A stretch of 64,000 nt of DNA from an uncultured Eubacteriales bacterium (GCA_900315485.1 OMZI01000001.1:62001-126000); one strand, 5' to 3'. Positions 15,253 through 25,263 are shown, counted from the first letter of the stretch. Translations and numbers: made by a program. Notes: generated by a model from the sequence alone, not told the origin.

Positions 15253-17885
15253 TTAGTATCTCCTGCATCTCTGACTTCGTCTATAAGGTCCTGAAGTGTG
15301 TTCAGGGCAGCGACCGGAGTCATCACGTTTATATCAAGGCTTCTGATCTTATCTATCACCTTGCCGTATCTGTCAGGCTCCTCACGCAGTTCTGCCATGC
15401 TGAATCCTTCCGGGATGAATGACATCTGTACGCTGGTGCCTTCTCCCGGAGCCTTTCCGGACTCAAGCTCTCTCAGTTTGATCCTTGCAGCCTTTCTGAT
15501 CTCCTCCGGAACACCGGCTATTCTTGCAACATGTATTCCGTAGCTCTTGCTGGCAGGTCCGTCCACGATGTTGTGGAGGAATATGACATCAGAACCGTCC
15601 TCGCTTACAGCTACTGACAGATTCTTAATGTTGTCATGGTCATCCGCAAGCTCGGTCAGCTCATGGTAGTGAGTAGCGAACATCGTCCTTACTCTGTGTG
15701 CAGGATCGGACAGATATTCAACGGTCGACCATGCGATGGAGAGGCCGTCGAAAGTGCTGGTTCCCCTGCCGATCTCATCGAGGATTATTAGGCTCCTGTG
15801 AGTTGAATTGCGGAGGATACCTGCGAGCTCACTCATCTCAATATAGAAGGTCGACTGTCCGTATGAAAGATTGTCTGATGCGCCTATCCTAGTAAATATC
15901 CTGTCCACAGCGCCTATGACTGCGGAGTCGGCCGGCACGAAGCAGCCTATCTGAGCCATGAGTACGATGACTGCAGTCTGCCTCATATATGTTGATTTAC
16001 CTGACATGTTAGGACCGGTGATGATCAGCATGCTCCTCGAATCCATATCCAGAAGCGTATCATTTGATACGAACATGCCTGCACCGAGCAGCTGCTCCAC
16101 AGCAGGATGTCTGCCGTTCCTGATATCGATCACATCGCCGTCGTTCACGACCGGCTTGACATAACCATTGTCTGAAGCGACTTTAGCGAATGAGATGAGG
16201 ACATCAAGCGATGCCACTGCTGCAGAAGCCTTCTGAAGGTCAGGGATCTGCGGCTCGATCGACGATCTTATCCTGCGGAACTCCTCATACTCAAGCTTGT
16301 TTATCTTGGTCTCAGCGCTGAATACGAGGTTCTCCTTCTCCTTGAGCTCAGGAGTGATGTATCTTTCATTGTTGACAAGAGTCTGCTTTCTTATGTAGTC
16401 CTCTGGGACCTGGTCGGTAAAACTCTTGCTGACATCTATATAGTAGCCGAATACCTTGTTGTATCCGACCTTGAGGGTCCTGATGCCCGTCCTTTCCTTC
16501 TCACTGTTCTCAAGCCCTGCGATCCAGGCCTTGGCATCAGCGATGGAGTCCTTGAGTGCATCAAGTTCCTCAGAATATCCTTTTCTAATAAGTCCGCCCT
16601 CTGTAATGACGTGCGGCGGATCTTCACATATAGCCCTGTCTATCATCTGATAGAGGCTGTCAAAATCCCCTATATCCCCGGCGATATCCGCAAGCATCGG
16701 AGCGTCGAGATATGAGAGCTGTTCTGTTATATCAGGAAGCTGTCCGAGCGTAGTCTTGAGAGCAATGAGGTCTCTGGCGTTTGCCCTGCCGGCAGCGATC
16801 GCCGCTGTCAGCCTCTGGAAGTCATATACATTCCTCAGTGCTACGGATATGTTGTTTGCTATTACAGGCGAGTCCTTAAGAGCCTGTACGGCGTCAAGAC
16901 GCCTGTTAATGAGCACAGGGTCCTTCAGAGGCTCTCTGAGCCACTGCTTCAGAAGCCTTCCGCCCATTGCGGTCTTCGTTTTGCCCAGAACACCGAGAAG
17001 AGAACCCTTGACGTCGTGGTCATAGATGGTCTCAAGGAGCTCAAGGTTTCTCATTGTGGACCGGTCGAGCTGCATATGGCTGCCGCGCTCTCTTATGACG
17101 AGGTTACCGAGCTGCGAAGGATCACCCTTCTGCATGTCTGTAAGGTACATGAGAAGAGAGCCTACAGCGCTGATCATCTCATCCCTGCCCTCAAGATCGA
17201 GAGGTACGAGCGATGTCATGCCAAAATGGCTCAGTACCATCTCTCTGCATGGTTCTGAGCGGTAATACGATGGGTCTACTGAATTGATGTAAGGTGTTAT
17301 GAAGCGCTCTTCGAGAGCAGCAGTAACCTGCTCGCTTATATCACCTGAAACAACGATCTCGCGTATCCCGTTGACGGAAAGCTCGTTGGCAAGGATGCTC
17401 ATGGACTCATCATCATCGAATTCATCTGCAATGAGTTCCCCTGTGGAGATATCCGCAGTCGCGACGGCGGTATGTCCGTCATTGATGCAGAGGGATGCGA
17501 TATAGATATTGTCTTCACGTGAAGAAGCATCGCTGAGATCGAGTGTGCCAGGTGTATATACTCTGGTAATCTCTCTTTTAACGATGCCTTTTGCCTCCGC
17601 AGGGTCCTCCATCTGCTCGCAGATGGCGACTTTGTGGCCGTTTTTGACAAGTCTTACTATATATGATTCTGCTGCGTGATGAGGAACTCCGCACATCGGA
17701 GCCCTTTCCTCGAGACCGCAGTTGCGGCCGGTGAGCGTAAGTTCGAGTTCACGCGATACCAGTATGGCATCGTCGAAGAACATTTCGTAGAAATCCCCCA
17801 GACGGAACATAAGGATCGTGTCCTTATAGTCTTCCTTGATCCTGAGATACTGCTGCATCATCGGTGACAGTTTTTCCTGTGCCAC
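15249..17885 (-). CDS. mutS: DNA mismatch repair protein MutS
   Basis: 878 residues, full length. The mismatch-reading Phe-x-Glu is in RLGDFYEMFFDDA (about 30-40). The ATPase has Walker A GPNMSGKSTYMRQTA, Walker B LIILDEIGRGTSTFDG and the ATHYHELTEL switch. It starts with GTG behind AAAGGGG, matching the family start MAQEKLSPMMQQYLRIKEDY. It is the first gene of the mutS-mutL-miaA-recombinase group; a terminator closes the gene before it, so it needs its own promoter in the ~60 bases upstream, where I see no clear consensus. Confidence 0.97.
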   Translation of the reverse strand: MAQEKLSPMMQQYLRIKEDYKDTILMFRLGDFYEMFFDDAILVSRELELTLTGRNCGLEERAPMCGVPHHAAESYIVRLVKNGHKVAICEQMEDPAEAKGIVKREITRVYTPGTLDLSDASSREDNIYIASLCINDGHTAVATADISTGELIADEFDDDESMSILANELSVNGIREIVVSGDISEQVTAALEERFITPYINSVDPSYYRSEPCREMVLSHFGMTSLVPLDLEGRDEMISAVGSLLMYLTDMQKGDPSQLGNLVIRERGSHMQLDRSTMRNLELLETIYDHDVKGSLLGVLGKTKTAMGGRLLKQWLREPLKDPVLINRRLDAVQALKDSPVIANNISVALRNVYDFQRLTAAIAAGRANARDLIALKTTLGQLPDITEQLSYLDAPMLADIAGDIGDFDSLYQMIDRAICEDPPHVITEGGLIRKGYSEELDALKDSIADAKAWIAGLENSEKERTGIRTLKVGYNKVFGYYIDVSKSFTDQVPEDYIRKQTLVNNERYITPELKEKENLVFSAETKINKLEYEEFRRIRSSIEPQIPDLQKASAAVASLDVLISFAKVASDNGYVKPVVNDGDVIDIRNGRHPAVEQLLGAGMFVSNDTLLDMDSRSMLIITGPNMSGKSTYMRQTAVIVLMAQIGCFVPADSAVIGAVDRIFTRIGASDNLSYGQSTFYIEMSELAGILRNSTHRSLIILDEIGRGTSTFDGLSIAWSTVEYLSDPAHRVRTMFATHYHELTELADDHDNIKNLSVAVSEDGSDVIFLHNIVDGPASKSYGIHVARIAGVPEEIRKAARIKLRELESGKAPGEGTSVQMSFIPEGFSMAELREEPDRYGKVIDKIRSLDINVMTPVAALNTLQDLIDEVRDAGDTK

Positions 17886-17943
17886 TGAAATACCCCTTTC
17901 CGGTCAGAAGAGACCGGCATCTGAAATACGAGTGTTAACTAAT

Positions 17944-17975
17944 CTAAAAAACTGTAGGGGGAGTATCTCCCCCTA
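17944..17975 (-). terminator. Terminator of the aminotransferase gene
   Basis: On the minus strand GTAGGGGGA-GATAC-TCCCCCTAC is followed by AGTTTTTT. A second small hairpin (CCGGTC...GACCGG) lies between it and mutS at about 17896-17913. Confidence 0.9.
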
Positions 17976-18013
17976 CCGCCTTTGTAAAGTGTAATTCAAT
18001 CAATACTGATCAA

Positions 18014-19216
18014 CTACTTGCCCTGCTTTGCGTTGTAAGCTTCAACGCCCATCTTGATGAGCTCGCATGCTCTTCTCATCTTGTCAGGTGTGAGAACGTA
18101 TGCGATACGCATCTCGTTGCCGCCGAGACCCTTTGTTGCATAGAATCCAGGAGCTGGTGCGAACATTGCTGTCTCACCGTTGTCATCGAATTCCTTGAGC
18201 ATGAACATCAGGAAGTCCTCGATGTTGTCTACTGGGAGCTTGCATGTCATGTAGAATGCGCCTGCAGGCTTCTGGCAAACTACGCCAGGGATCTTGGAGA
18301 TCTCTTCGTATGCAGCATCTCTTCTTGCTTCATACTCAGCTTTCATCTCATCATAGTAGCTCTTTGGCATTCTGTACAGAGCTGCAGCACCAACCTGCTC
18401 GAGTGTAGGTACGCAGAGTCTGCCCTGAGCGAGCTTCAGCAGTGCCTGCATGAAGTCCTGATTCTTGGAGATAGCAGCACCGATTCTTGCGCCGCATGCA
18501 GACCATCTCTTGGATACGGAGTCTACGATAACGACTCTGTCTGCGATGTCAGGAAGCTGACCGAAGGAGTGAGCTTCTCTGCCGTCATATACGAACTCTC
18601 TGTAAACCTCGTCGGAGATGATCCAGAGGTCGTGCTCCTTAGCGATGTCGCCGATGAGCTTCATGTCTTCAAGAGTAAGAACTCTTCCTGTAGGGTTGCC
18701 CGGGGACAGGCAGCAGATAGCCTTGGTCTTAGGTGTGATAGCAGCCTCGATGAGGTCTCTCTTAGCCCAGTCATATCCGTCCTCTGCAGAAGTTGTAAGT
18801 GGTACGAGCTTGCCGCTTACTTCGTTGCAGAATGTGTTGTAGTTGGTGTAGAAAGGCTCAGCGATGAGAGCTTCGTCACCAGGGTTCAGGAGAGCTGTGA
18901 AAGCAAGGATAAGAGCTTCGGATCCGCCGTTAGTTACGAGGATGTCCTTTCTCTCGTATTCCATGTCATAGTCTCTCTTCATGTAGTAGATCATAGCATC
19001 GAGCAGTTCGTTTACACCGCCGGACTCTGCATATGCAATGACCTTCTTGTCATAAGCATTGATTGCTTCCTTGAAGCAAGGAGGTGTTTCGATATCAGGC
19101 TGTCCGATGTTCAGACGGTAAACCTTCTTGCCCTGATCTTCAGCTTCGAATGCGAAAACATTGAATCTTCTGATCGGTGAGAACTGCATTCCTGCTACTC
19201 TTTCAGATACTTTCAT
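18014..19216 (-). CDS. Class I/II pyridoxal-phosphate aminotransferase
   Basis: 400 residues, fold type I. K236 in VDSVSKRWSACGARIG is the Schiff-base lysine. SPGNPTG (171-177) and D202 in ISDEVYREF are the PLP-binding motifs; R374-like Arg is in NEMRIAYVL near the end. It resembles aspartate/aromatic aminotransferases (AspC/PatA type) but the substrate cannot be set from sequence alone. It is a single-gene unit with its own promoter and terminator. AAGGAG lies before the ATG. Confidence 0.9.
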   Translation of the reverse strand: MKVSERVAGMQFSPIRRFNVFAFEAEDQGKKVYRLNIGQPDIETPPCFKEAINAYDKKVIAYAESGGVNELLDAMIYYMKRDYDMEYERKDILVTNGGSEALILAFTALLNPGDEALIAEPFYTNYNTFCNEVSGKLVPLTTSAEDGYDWAKRDLIEAAITPKTKAICCLSPGNPTGRVLTLEDMKLIGDIAKEHDLWIISDEVYREFVYDGREAHSFGQLPDIADRVVIVDSVSKRWSACGARIGAAISKNQDFMQALLKLAQGRLCVPTLEQVGAAALYRMPKSYYDEMKAEYEARRDAAYEEISKIPGVVCQKPAGAFYMTCKLPVDNIEDFLMFMLKEFDDNGETAMFAPAPGFYATKGLGGNEMRIAYVLTPDKMRRACELIKMGVEAYNAKQGK

Positions 19217-19224
19217 TTCTTGAT

Positions 19225-19256
19225 CTCCTTACATTAAAAAGATTATATAGGGTTAA
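19225..19256 (-). promoter_or_regulatory. Promoter of the aminotransferase gene
   Basis: A TATAAT (-10, within CTATATAATC) lies about 30 bases upstream of the ATG on the minus strand, in a 56-bp gap after the tlyA stop. The -35 is weak. The single-gene unit bounded by a terminator supports a promoter here. Confidence 0.5.
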
Positions 19257-19272
19257 CTTTAAAATATACCGT

Positions 19273-20061
19273 TTAAAGGTCGGCGTGCGAAGCTGCTACG
19301 ACCTCCCGCACACCAATCATATTATCGCACTTTTTATTGGAAAGTAAAAGCAAATATTCAATGTTTCCTTTTGTTCCCTTAATTGGTGAAAAAGTTAACG
19401 CAATCGGATATAGTCCGTTTTCTTCCCCATATCCTATTACCTTGTTGATAACTTCTTCGTGAACAGCAGGTTCCCTTACGATACCGCCCTTCCCGACCTG
19501 TTCTCTGCCGGCTTCGAACTGCGGCTTTACAAGGCACAGGATCATTCCGCCGGGAGCGAGGATCTTCGATGCGACAGGAAACATATGGCTTACGGATATG
19601 AAGCTGACATCTATGGATATCAGGTTGACCGGTTCTTCGATGAGATCCGTGTCAAGATATCTGATGTTGGTCTTTTCCATATTGACGACTCTCGGGTCGA
19701 CTCTGAGTTTATAGTCGAGCTGGCCGTATCCGACATCTATGGCATAGACCTTGACAGCACCATGCTGCAGCATGCAGTCGGTGAATCCTCCGGTAGAAGC
19801 ACCCATGTCGACACATACTGCGTTCTCACTGGAAACACCCCAGTCTTCTATAGCCTTCTGGAGCTTGAGGCCTCCCCTGCTTACATACGGGCATTCCTTG
19901 CCTGCGACCTGAATATCCGCATCGATATCGAATCTTGAACCTGGCTTGTCTTCAAGTCTTCCATCGACGGTCACAAGGCCGGCCATGATGGTCCTCTTGG
20001 CTTTTTCCCTTGATTCCGCAAGGCCGTTATTAACTACAAGTACGTCTAATCTTTCTTTCAC
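19273..20061 (-). CDS. tlyA: TlyA-family rRNA 2'-O-methyltransferase (S4 + FtsJ)
   Basis: 263 residues from the GTG at 20061 (KERLDVLVVNNGLAESREKA is the usual N-terminus). An S4 RNA-binding domain (1-60) precedes an FtsJ/RrmJ-type methyltransferase with SAM motif VDMGASTGGFTDCML. Also present are the D-x-SFIS segment ISIDVSFISVSH and LCLVKPQFEAGREQVGKGG. Family members methylate ribose in 16S/23S rRNA. The frame continues upstream to an ATG at 20133 (behind AGGAAG) and a TTG at 20166, which would add 24-35 unusual residues and close the 133-bp gap to dxs, so the start is uncertain. Confidence 0.88.
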   Translation of the reverse strand: MKERLDVLVVNNGLAESREKAKRTIMAGLVTVDGRLEDKPGSRFDIDADIQVAGKECPYVSRGGLKLQKAIEDWGVSSENAVCVDMGASTGGFTDCMLQHGAVKVYAIDVGYGQLDYKLRVDPRVVNMEKTNIRYLDTDLIEEPVNLISIDVSFISVSHMFPVASKILAPGGMILCLVKPQFEAGREQVGKGGIVREPAVHEEVINKVIGYGEENGLYPIALTFSPIKGTKGNIEYLLLLSNKKCDNMIGVREVVAASHADL

Positions 20062-20194
20062 CTTACAAATAAACCTTGTATATATACTTTTGATGAAAAT
20101 GAGTCTTTCGTTCGCGTCCTCGGAAGCCAGCATATCATATATGCTTCCTGCGGAATACTCTCTCAAGACATCATTTTCATCTGAACAGCTAATA

Positions 20195-22051
20195 TCAATT
20201 ACTGCTGCCTAATTGTGTCTGAATGCGCATTGCAATGGACTCTGCATCTATGCCGCACTCTTTTCTGAGTGAAGGTATATCTCCGTGCTCTACGAATGTA
20301 TCAGGGATAGCGATTGTAAGGATGTCATACGGGGCATCCTTGAACTCATTTGAGAATCCCTCGCCGAATCCTCCGCGCTGTACATTATCCTCAACTGTGA
20401 CAACAAGCCTTGACTTAAGGTCTGCCCATGTTGAGTCAAGCGGCTTGATAACGGCAGCGTTTATGATACCTGCATCTATGCCATTTTCTCTCAGGATCTC
20501 TGCTGCATCTATGCACTCATCAAGCATCGCACCGGCTGCGATGATAGTTACATCCTTTCCTTCGCTGATAACAGAGTTGCTGCCTCTGAATTTCCTGAGA
20601 CGAAGGTGCCTGCACTCACTCGATCCTCTCGGATATCTGATGGCTACAGGTCCTTCCATGTCGACTGCGAATTCGAGCATCTCATCCAGCTGGTAGCCGT
20701 CTGCAGGCGCCAGCACTGTCATTCCCGGTATCATGGACAGGTACGACAGGTCGAATATGCCGTGATGCGTCTCTCCGTCTGCACCTACAAGACCTGCCCT
20801 GTCGACAGCAAAGACGACATGCAGATTCTGGAGTGCTATATCCTCAAGCAGGAAGTCGAATGATCTCTGCAGGAATGTCGAGTATATCGCCACGACAGGC
20901 TTGTATCCGGACTTTGCAAGGCCAGCGGCAAAGACCACTGCGTGCTCTTCTGCTATGCCTACGTCAAAATATCTGTCTTCATGCGCATCGTAGAACGGAA
21001 GGAGTCCGGTAGCGGTCCCCATTGCAGCTGCGATAGCGATGATTTTGTCATCCTTATTCGCAAGCTCGGTGAGCTTTTCTCCGAAGACCTTGGAATATGA
21101 CGGCGCACCGCCGGATGCTGTCTGACCTGTCTGGGTATCGAAAGGACCTATACCGTGGAATTTTCTCGGATACTTTTCAGACCACTCATAGCCCTTGCCC
21201 TTCTTGGTGATGACATGTATGAGAGTCGGGCCGTTGTATTCCGATGCCGCCTTCAGGATCTCTGTCATCTGCTTGATGTCATATCCGTCGACCGGTCCGA
21301 AATACTTAATTCCGAGGTCTTCTATCAGGTGGCCTTCCTCACCTATGACAGAATACTTGATCTTTTCCTTGGACTTCTTGATCCCTCTCTGGAGAGGATT
21401 TCCGATGACCGGAACTGTACCGAGCGCTGTCTTTACAGACACCTTGGTCTGGTCATATTTCCTGGATGCCCTGACCTTGTTGAGGTACTTGGAAAGAGCT
21501 CCGACATTGTGTGAGATGGACATCCCGTTGTCATTGAGGATGGTCATGACTCTCGTCTGGTTGGAACCGATGTTGTTGAGAGCCTCATAGACGATGCCGT
21601 TGGTGATCGAGCCGTCACCGATGACTGCGATGACATTATAGTCATCCCCGCTTATGTCACGGGCAACAGCCATTCCGTAGGCTGCGCTTACAGATGTGCT
21701 TGAATGTCCCGTGTCATAGGCATCATGCACGCTCTCACGGCTCTTCGGGAATCCCGACATGCCGCCGTACTGTCTCAGCGTGTCAAAACCTGCAGCTCTT
21801 CCTGTCAGTATCTTATGAACGTATGACTGGTGGCCGACATCGTAGATGATGCGGTCACGCGGGCTGTCGAATACACGCATGAGAGCAACGCTCAGTTCAA
21901 CGATACCGAGGTTGGATGCAAGATGTCCTCCTGTCTTCGAGACTTTTTCAACAAGAAAAACTCTGATCTGTTCACACAGGTCCTCAAGGTCTGAGACTGA
22001 AGCAGTCTTGCATATATTTATAAGATCATCGTGTAATAAATCGTATTTCAT
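20195..22051 (-). CDS. dxs: 1-deoxy-D-xylulose-5-phosphate synthase
   Basis: 618 residues, full length. The thiamine diphosphate motif is GDGSITNGIVYEALNN. YDVGHQSYVHKILTGR and the transketolase-like pyrimidine domain with DVGIAEEHAVVFAAGLA are also present. It makes the first intermediate of the MEP isoprenoid pathway from pyruvate and glyceraldehyde phosphate. It starts directly at the ispA stop (TAAATG), so the two isoprenoid genes are coupled, in the common xseA-xseB-ispA-dxs-tlyA order. Confidence 0.97.
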   Translation of the reverse strand: MKYDLLHDDLINICKTASVSDLEDLCEQIRVFLVEKVSKTGGHLASNLGIVELSVALMRVFDSPRDRIIYDVGHQSYVHKILTGRAAGFDTLRQYGGMSGFPKSRESVHDAYDTGHSSTSVSAAYGMAVARDISGDDYNVIAVIGDGSITNGIVYEALNNIGSNQTRVMTILNDNGMSISHNVGALSKYLNKVRASRKYDQTKVSVKTALGTVPVIGNPLQRGIKKSKEKIKYSVIGEEGHLIEDLGIKYFGPVDGYDIKQMTEILKAASEYNGPTLIHVITKKGKGYEWSEKYPRKFHGIGPFDTQTGQTASGGAPSYSKVFGEKLTELANKDDKIIAIAAAMGTATGLLPFYDAHEDRYFDVGIAEEHAVVFAAGLAKSGYKPVVAIYSTFLQRSFDFLLEDIALQNLHVVFAVDRAGLVGADGETHHGIFDLSYLSMIPGMTVLAPADGYQLDEMLEFAVDMEGPVAIRYPRGSSECRHLRLRKFRGSNSVISEGKDVTIIAAGAMLDECIDAAEILRENGIDAGIINAAVIKPLDSTWADLKSRLVVTVEDNVQRGGFGEGFSNEFKDAPYDILTIAIPDTFVEHGDIPSLRKECGIDAESIAMRIQTQLGSSN

Positions 22052-22942
22052 TTAGTATTTCCTGATTTCAAGACTCTCCGCAAGTTCAATGAAGAATTCT
22101 GAGCCCTCGCCGCATGACTTTGCCGCATCCTTAGCGGAAGCGGTCAGCCTGTGGAGTTCAGTCTTTGCAGCGTCCATTCCGTGGACACATACATAGTTGC
22201 ACTTGCCGAGGTCCTGGTCCTTTCCGACGTTTTTGCCAATCAGTTCAGCGTCACCCTCAAAATCGAGGATGTCGTCGAGTATCTGAAATGCTACACCTAT
22301 ATCGTGTGCATATGATGTCATGGCTGTGAGCGTTTCATCACCGGCGCCTGCCAGCATGAGACCTGCTCTTACAGGTGCAGTAAGAAGATCTGCAGTCTTG
22401 TGCTCTTCTATGAATTCCACGAGATCAGCAGTCGCTTCCTGATACTCACCTTTCACATCAGCTGTCTGGCCGCCTATCATGCCGCGTATCCCAGCCCTTG
22501 ACATGATCTCATGAGCTGCACGTGCATGTCTCAGCATCACAGAAGGATCATCAGCGTACTTAAGCACTTCGCCTGTCATGACCTCAGCTGCTGTATTCAG
22601 AAGACCGTCTCCAGCGAGAATAGCGATGTCATCACCATATACCTTATGGTTGGTCGGCTTTCCACGCCTCAGATCATCGTTATCCATTGCCGGAAGATCA
22701 TCATGTATAAGTGAATAGGTATGTATGTATTCAAGCGAAGCCGCATATGGAAGAGCCTGCTCAATGTCCCCTCCTGCAAGATCGCATGAAGCAAGCAGAA
22801 GGACCGGACGGAGACGCTTGCCTCCGACGCTCAGGCTGTACACCATGCTCTCGCGAAGAACGGAGGACTTGTCATCGAGCGACGGTATGTAGTCCGTCAG
22901 ATGATCGTTGATCATCTTTTTATATTCATTGAACTTAAGCAT
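22052..22942 (-). CDS. ispA: Geranyl/farnesyl diphosphate synthase
   Basis: 296 residues from the ATG at 22942, which has GGAGG nine bases upstream and overlaps the xseB stop by 8 bases; an upstream in-frame ATG at 22963 lacks support. First Asp-rich motif SLIHDDLPAMDNDDLRRGKP, second FQILDDILDFEGD. Chain-length residues before the first motif (YIHTYS) fit short-chain (C15) synthases. It condenses IPP with DMAPP/GPP and feeds undecaprenyl and quinone-type lipids. Confidence 0.95.
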   Translation of the reverse strand: MLKFNEYKKMINDHLTDYIPSLDDKSSVLRESMVYSLSVGGKRLRPVLLLASCDLAGGDIEQALPYAASLEYIHTYSLIHDDLPAMDNDDLRRGKPTNHKVYGDDIAILAGDGLLNTAAEVMTGEVLKYADDPSVMLRHARAAHEIMSRAGIRGMIGGQTADVKGEYQEATADLVEFIEEHKTADLLTAPVRAGLMLAGAGDETLTAMTSYAHDIGVAFQILDDILDFEGDAELIGKNVGKDQDLGKCNYVCVHGMDAAKTELHRLTASAKDAAKSCGEGSEFFIELAESLEIRKY

Positions 22943-23135
22943 CTGCTTCTGCCTCCTGTTCATAGACCGTGATCTTCTGGTCGGCCTTGTCGAGTATCTC
23001 CTTACAGAACTCGGCTTCCTTCATTCCCTGCTCAAAGAGTTTCAGTGAGTCCTCGAGCGTTGTTGCCTGTCTGCCGATCTCAGAAGCGGCATTCTGAAGA
23101 TCATTAAGGGCCTGTGTAAAAGTCTTATCTGCCAT
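22935..23135 (-). CDS. xseB: Exodeoxyribonuclease VII small subunit
   Basis: 66 residues. FTQALNDLQNAASEIGRQAT and LEDSLKLFEQGMKEAEFCKE are the helical hairpin typical of XseB. It overlaps xseA by 11 bases and ispA by 8, so it is tightly coupled. It pairs with XseA to degrade single-stranded DNA from both ends. Confidence 0.95.
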   Translation of the reverse strand: MADKTFTQALNDLQNAASEIGRQATTLEDSLKLFEQGMKEAEFCKEILDKADQKITVYEQEAEADA

Positions 23136-24285
23136 TGTTCTGTCCTTCCTTTGTTACATCTGATGCAAGAGCTGTGAAGCTGCCGTCGCGCATCCTGACG
23201 GTGTAGGAGCATCCTTCTTCAATGCTGTCCACACCAGGTATTATGTTACCTTCAGTATCTGTTACAGCGGCATAGCCCTTGGAGAAGATATTTCTCGGAT
23301 CATTCTCACGTATCATGATCATGGCCTTCTCAACAGCACTGCGGGCTTCTGTGATCTTTCCTCTCATGTTGGAGTGCAGAAGGTCTGTTCTCGATGAGAG
23401 GAGCAGACGCTCGGACTCGATCTTCTGACGCATCGCTTTCATAAGCATCTGTCTGCAGTAGACGATCTCATCTCTGAGCTCGTATGTGTTCATAACAGCT
23501 ATATCCGCAGCAGCTGTAGGGGTCTCTGCTCTAAGGTCAGCGACAAAATCGCTTATTGAAACGTCCGATTCATGACCGACGGCGCTGATCACAGGGATCT
23601 GCGAAGCGAATATTGCACGCGCGACACCCTCATCATTGAAGGCTGCCAGGTCTTCAGGTGATCCGCCTCCCCTGCCTACTATCAGGGTATCGATCCGCAG
23701 ACCGGAAGCAGCAAGCGAATTGGCAAGCCCGATATTGTGAATGATGCTTGCCGGAGCTCCTTCACCCTGCACCTGAGTCGGGAATATGAGTATGTCTGTA
23801 ATGTCGTTTTTCGATGTGATGATCTTCTTGATATCCTCTATGGCTGCACCTGTGGCAGATGTAACGATGCCGACCCTGAGAGGAAACTCAGGTATTGGCT
23901 TCTTCCATTTCTTATCAAAAAGACCCTCGTCTTCAAGCAGCTTTTTGATCCTGTTGAACTCTGCCATCAGAGCTCCCTGCCCGGCATCCTCGATATGGGT
24001 GATGCTGAGTGAATAGCTGCCGCCCTTGGCATATGGACTTATATCTGCTATCACTATGACCTTCCTGCCGTTTTCAAGAAGGCCCGTGTCTATCCTGCGT
24101 ATATTTGATGCCCATATGGCGCACTTTATCATACTGCCGGCATCCTTGAGAGTGAGGTATATATGCTGGCCGCTTCTGCTGAGACCTGATATCTCTCCTT
24201 CCACTGGAAGATTGTGGAGGCGGAAGTCGTCTCTCAGCTTCTTGGCTATGTATTCATTTACCTGTGTTACTGTTGCCGGTTTCAT
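23125..24285 (-). CDS. xseA: Exodeoxyribonuclease VII large subunit
   Basis: 386 residues. An N-terminal OB fold (PATVTQVNEYIAKKLRDDFR...GEISGLSRSGQHIYLTLKD) precedes the catalytic core: RVGIVTSATGAAIEDI, VGRGGGSPEDLAAFNDE, PVISAVGHESDVSISDFVAD and RAETPTAAA. The last three are the conserved catalytic signatures. The coiled-coil C-terminal region is shorter than in E. coli (456 residues), as usual in Firmicutes. Confidence 0.96.
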   Translation of the reverse strand: MKPATVTQVNEYIAKKLRDDFRLHNLPVEGEISGLSRSGQHIYLTLKDAGSMIKCAIWASNIRRIDTGLLENGRKVIVIADISPYAKGGSYSLSITHIEDAGQGALMAEFNRIKKLLEDEGLFDKKWKKPIPEFPLRVGIVTSATGAAIEDIKKIITSKNDITDILIFPTQVQGEGAPASIIHNIGLANSLAASGLRIDTLIVGRGGGSPEDLAAFNDEGVARAIFASQIPVISAVGHESDVSISDFVADLRAETPTAAADIAVMNTYELRDEIVYCRQMLMKAMRQKIESERLLLSSRTDLLHSNMRGKITEARSAVEKAMIMIRENDPRNIFSKGYAAVTDTEGNIIPGVDSIEEGCSYTVRMRDGSFTALASDVTKEGQNNGR

Positions 24286-24294
24286 TATCTGTTT

Positions 24295-25263
24295 CTATCT
24301 GTTATAGATTCTTCTTGCCAGGCGTGCGGTGCCCACAGCATTATCACCTGAAAGGACCGGATCACCGAATATGATCTCAGGATACCTCCCGGTCTTTTCT
24401 GCGATCGATCTTCTTATGAAGGAACTAGATGATACCCCGCCTGCCATATAGACGGTATCTGTTCCGGCAGATGCTGCTGCACTGACAGCTGACGATGCCA
24501 GAAGCTCAGCTATCCGTTCGAATATGCTGTATGCGATCTGCGGGTAATCCACGGCAGCTGAAGCCTCTATCATACGCATGACCTGTGTCTCTGTGCCGGA
24601 AAGATTGAACTGACCGTCTGTGGTCTTTATGCGGGGCAGACCGGATTTTACTCTTCCGTTCGCTGCATAGTATGTCTCCGCGAGGTCATCAAGATATGCT
24701 CCTGAAGGGAAAGGATATCCCATCGTTACGCCGGCTCTGTCGATAAGCTGGCCTGCAGAGATGTCTTTAGTACCTCCGCATATCTCCATTCTGTATCCGT
24801 CTTCATCAGGCTCACATATAAGGAACTCTGTGGTGCCGCCGCTCAGATGAAACAGAACAGATCTCCGGATGTCCGTATCTGAACTGTTTTCTATTATTGC
24901 AGCTGCATGACCTTCCTGATGTGAAAACTCATGAAGAGGGATACCGAGTACCGCTGCCATTTCCCTGGCGGCGTTGACGCCTGCAAGAAAGCAAGGCATA
25001 TATGATCCTTCAACTCTTCTCGGACGTGATGAAACACCTGCCGCGCGTATCGCGGAAACATCAACTGAACGTGACATCTCCTCTATATACTCCGGCAGGC
25101 GGTTGGAATGTCTGAAGAATGCTTCTGACTGCCTGAGACCCCTGCTGCCCTGCGGTACTTCCAGATACTCTGATCTTTCGAATACCGTCCGGTTGTTCCC
25201 GTCAGTTACAGCTACTGAGGTCTTGTAATTTGATGTGTCAATGCCGAGATAAAGATCAGGCAT
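24295..25263 (-). CDS. TsaD/Kae1-like (peptidase M22 fold) protein of uncertain role
   Basis: 322 residues. The ASKHA ATP-binding fold begins LYLGIDTSNYKTSVAV. HEFSHQEGHAAAI corresponds to the metal-binding HxxxH of TsaD/Kae1, and VYMAGGVSSSSFIRRSI to the late glycine loop. It lacks several conserved TsaD stretches and is a clostridial paralogue usually found beside xseA/nusB, not the tRNA t6A enzyme itself. Function is not established; a carbamoyl/threonyl transfer role or a structural partner is possible. It sits 9 bp before xseA and 6 bp after nusB. Confidence 0.8.
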   Translation of the reverse strand: MPDLYLGIDTSNYKTSVAVTDGNNRTVFERSEYLEVPQGSRGLRQSEAFFRHSNRLPEYIEEMSRSVDVSAIRAAGVSSRPRRVEGSYMPCFLAGVNAAREMAAVLGIPLHEFSHQEGHAAAIIENSSDTDIRRSVLFHLSGGTTEFLICEPDEDGYRMEICGGTKDISAGQLIDRAGVTMGYPFPSGAYLDDLAETYYAANGRVKSGLPRIKTTDGQFNLSGTETQVMRMIEASAAVDYPQIAYSIFERIAELLASSAVSAAASAGTDTVYMAGGVSSSSFIRRSIAEKTGRYPEIIFGDPVLSGDNAVGTARLARRIYNR

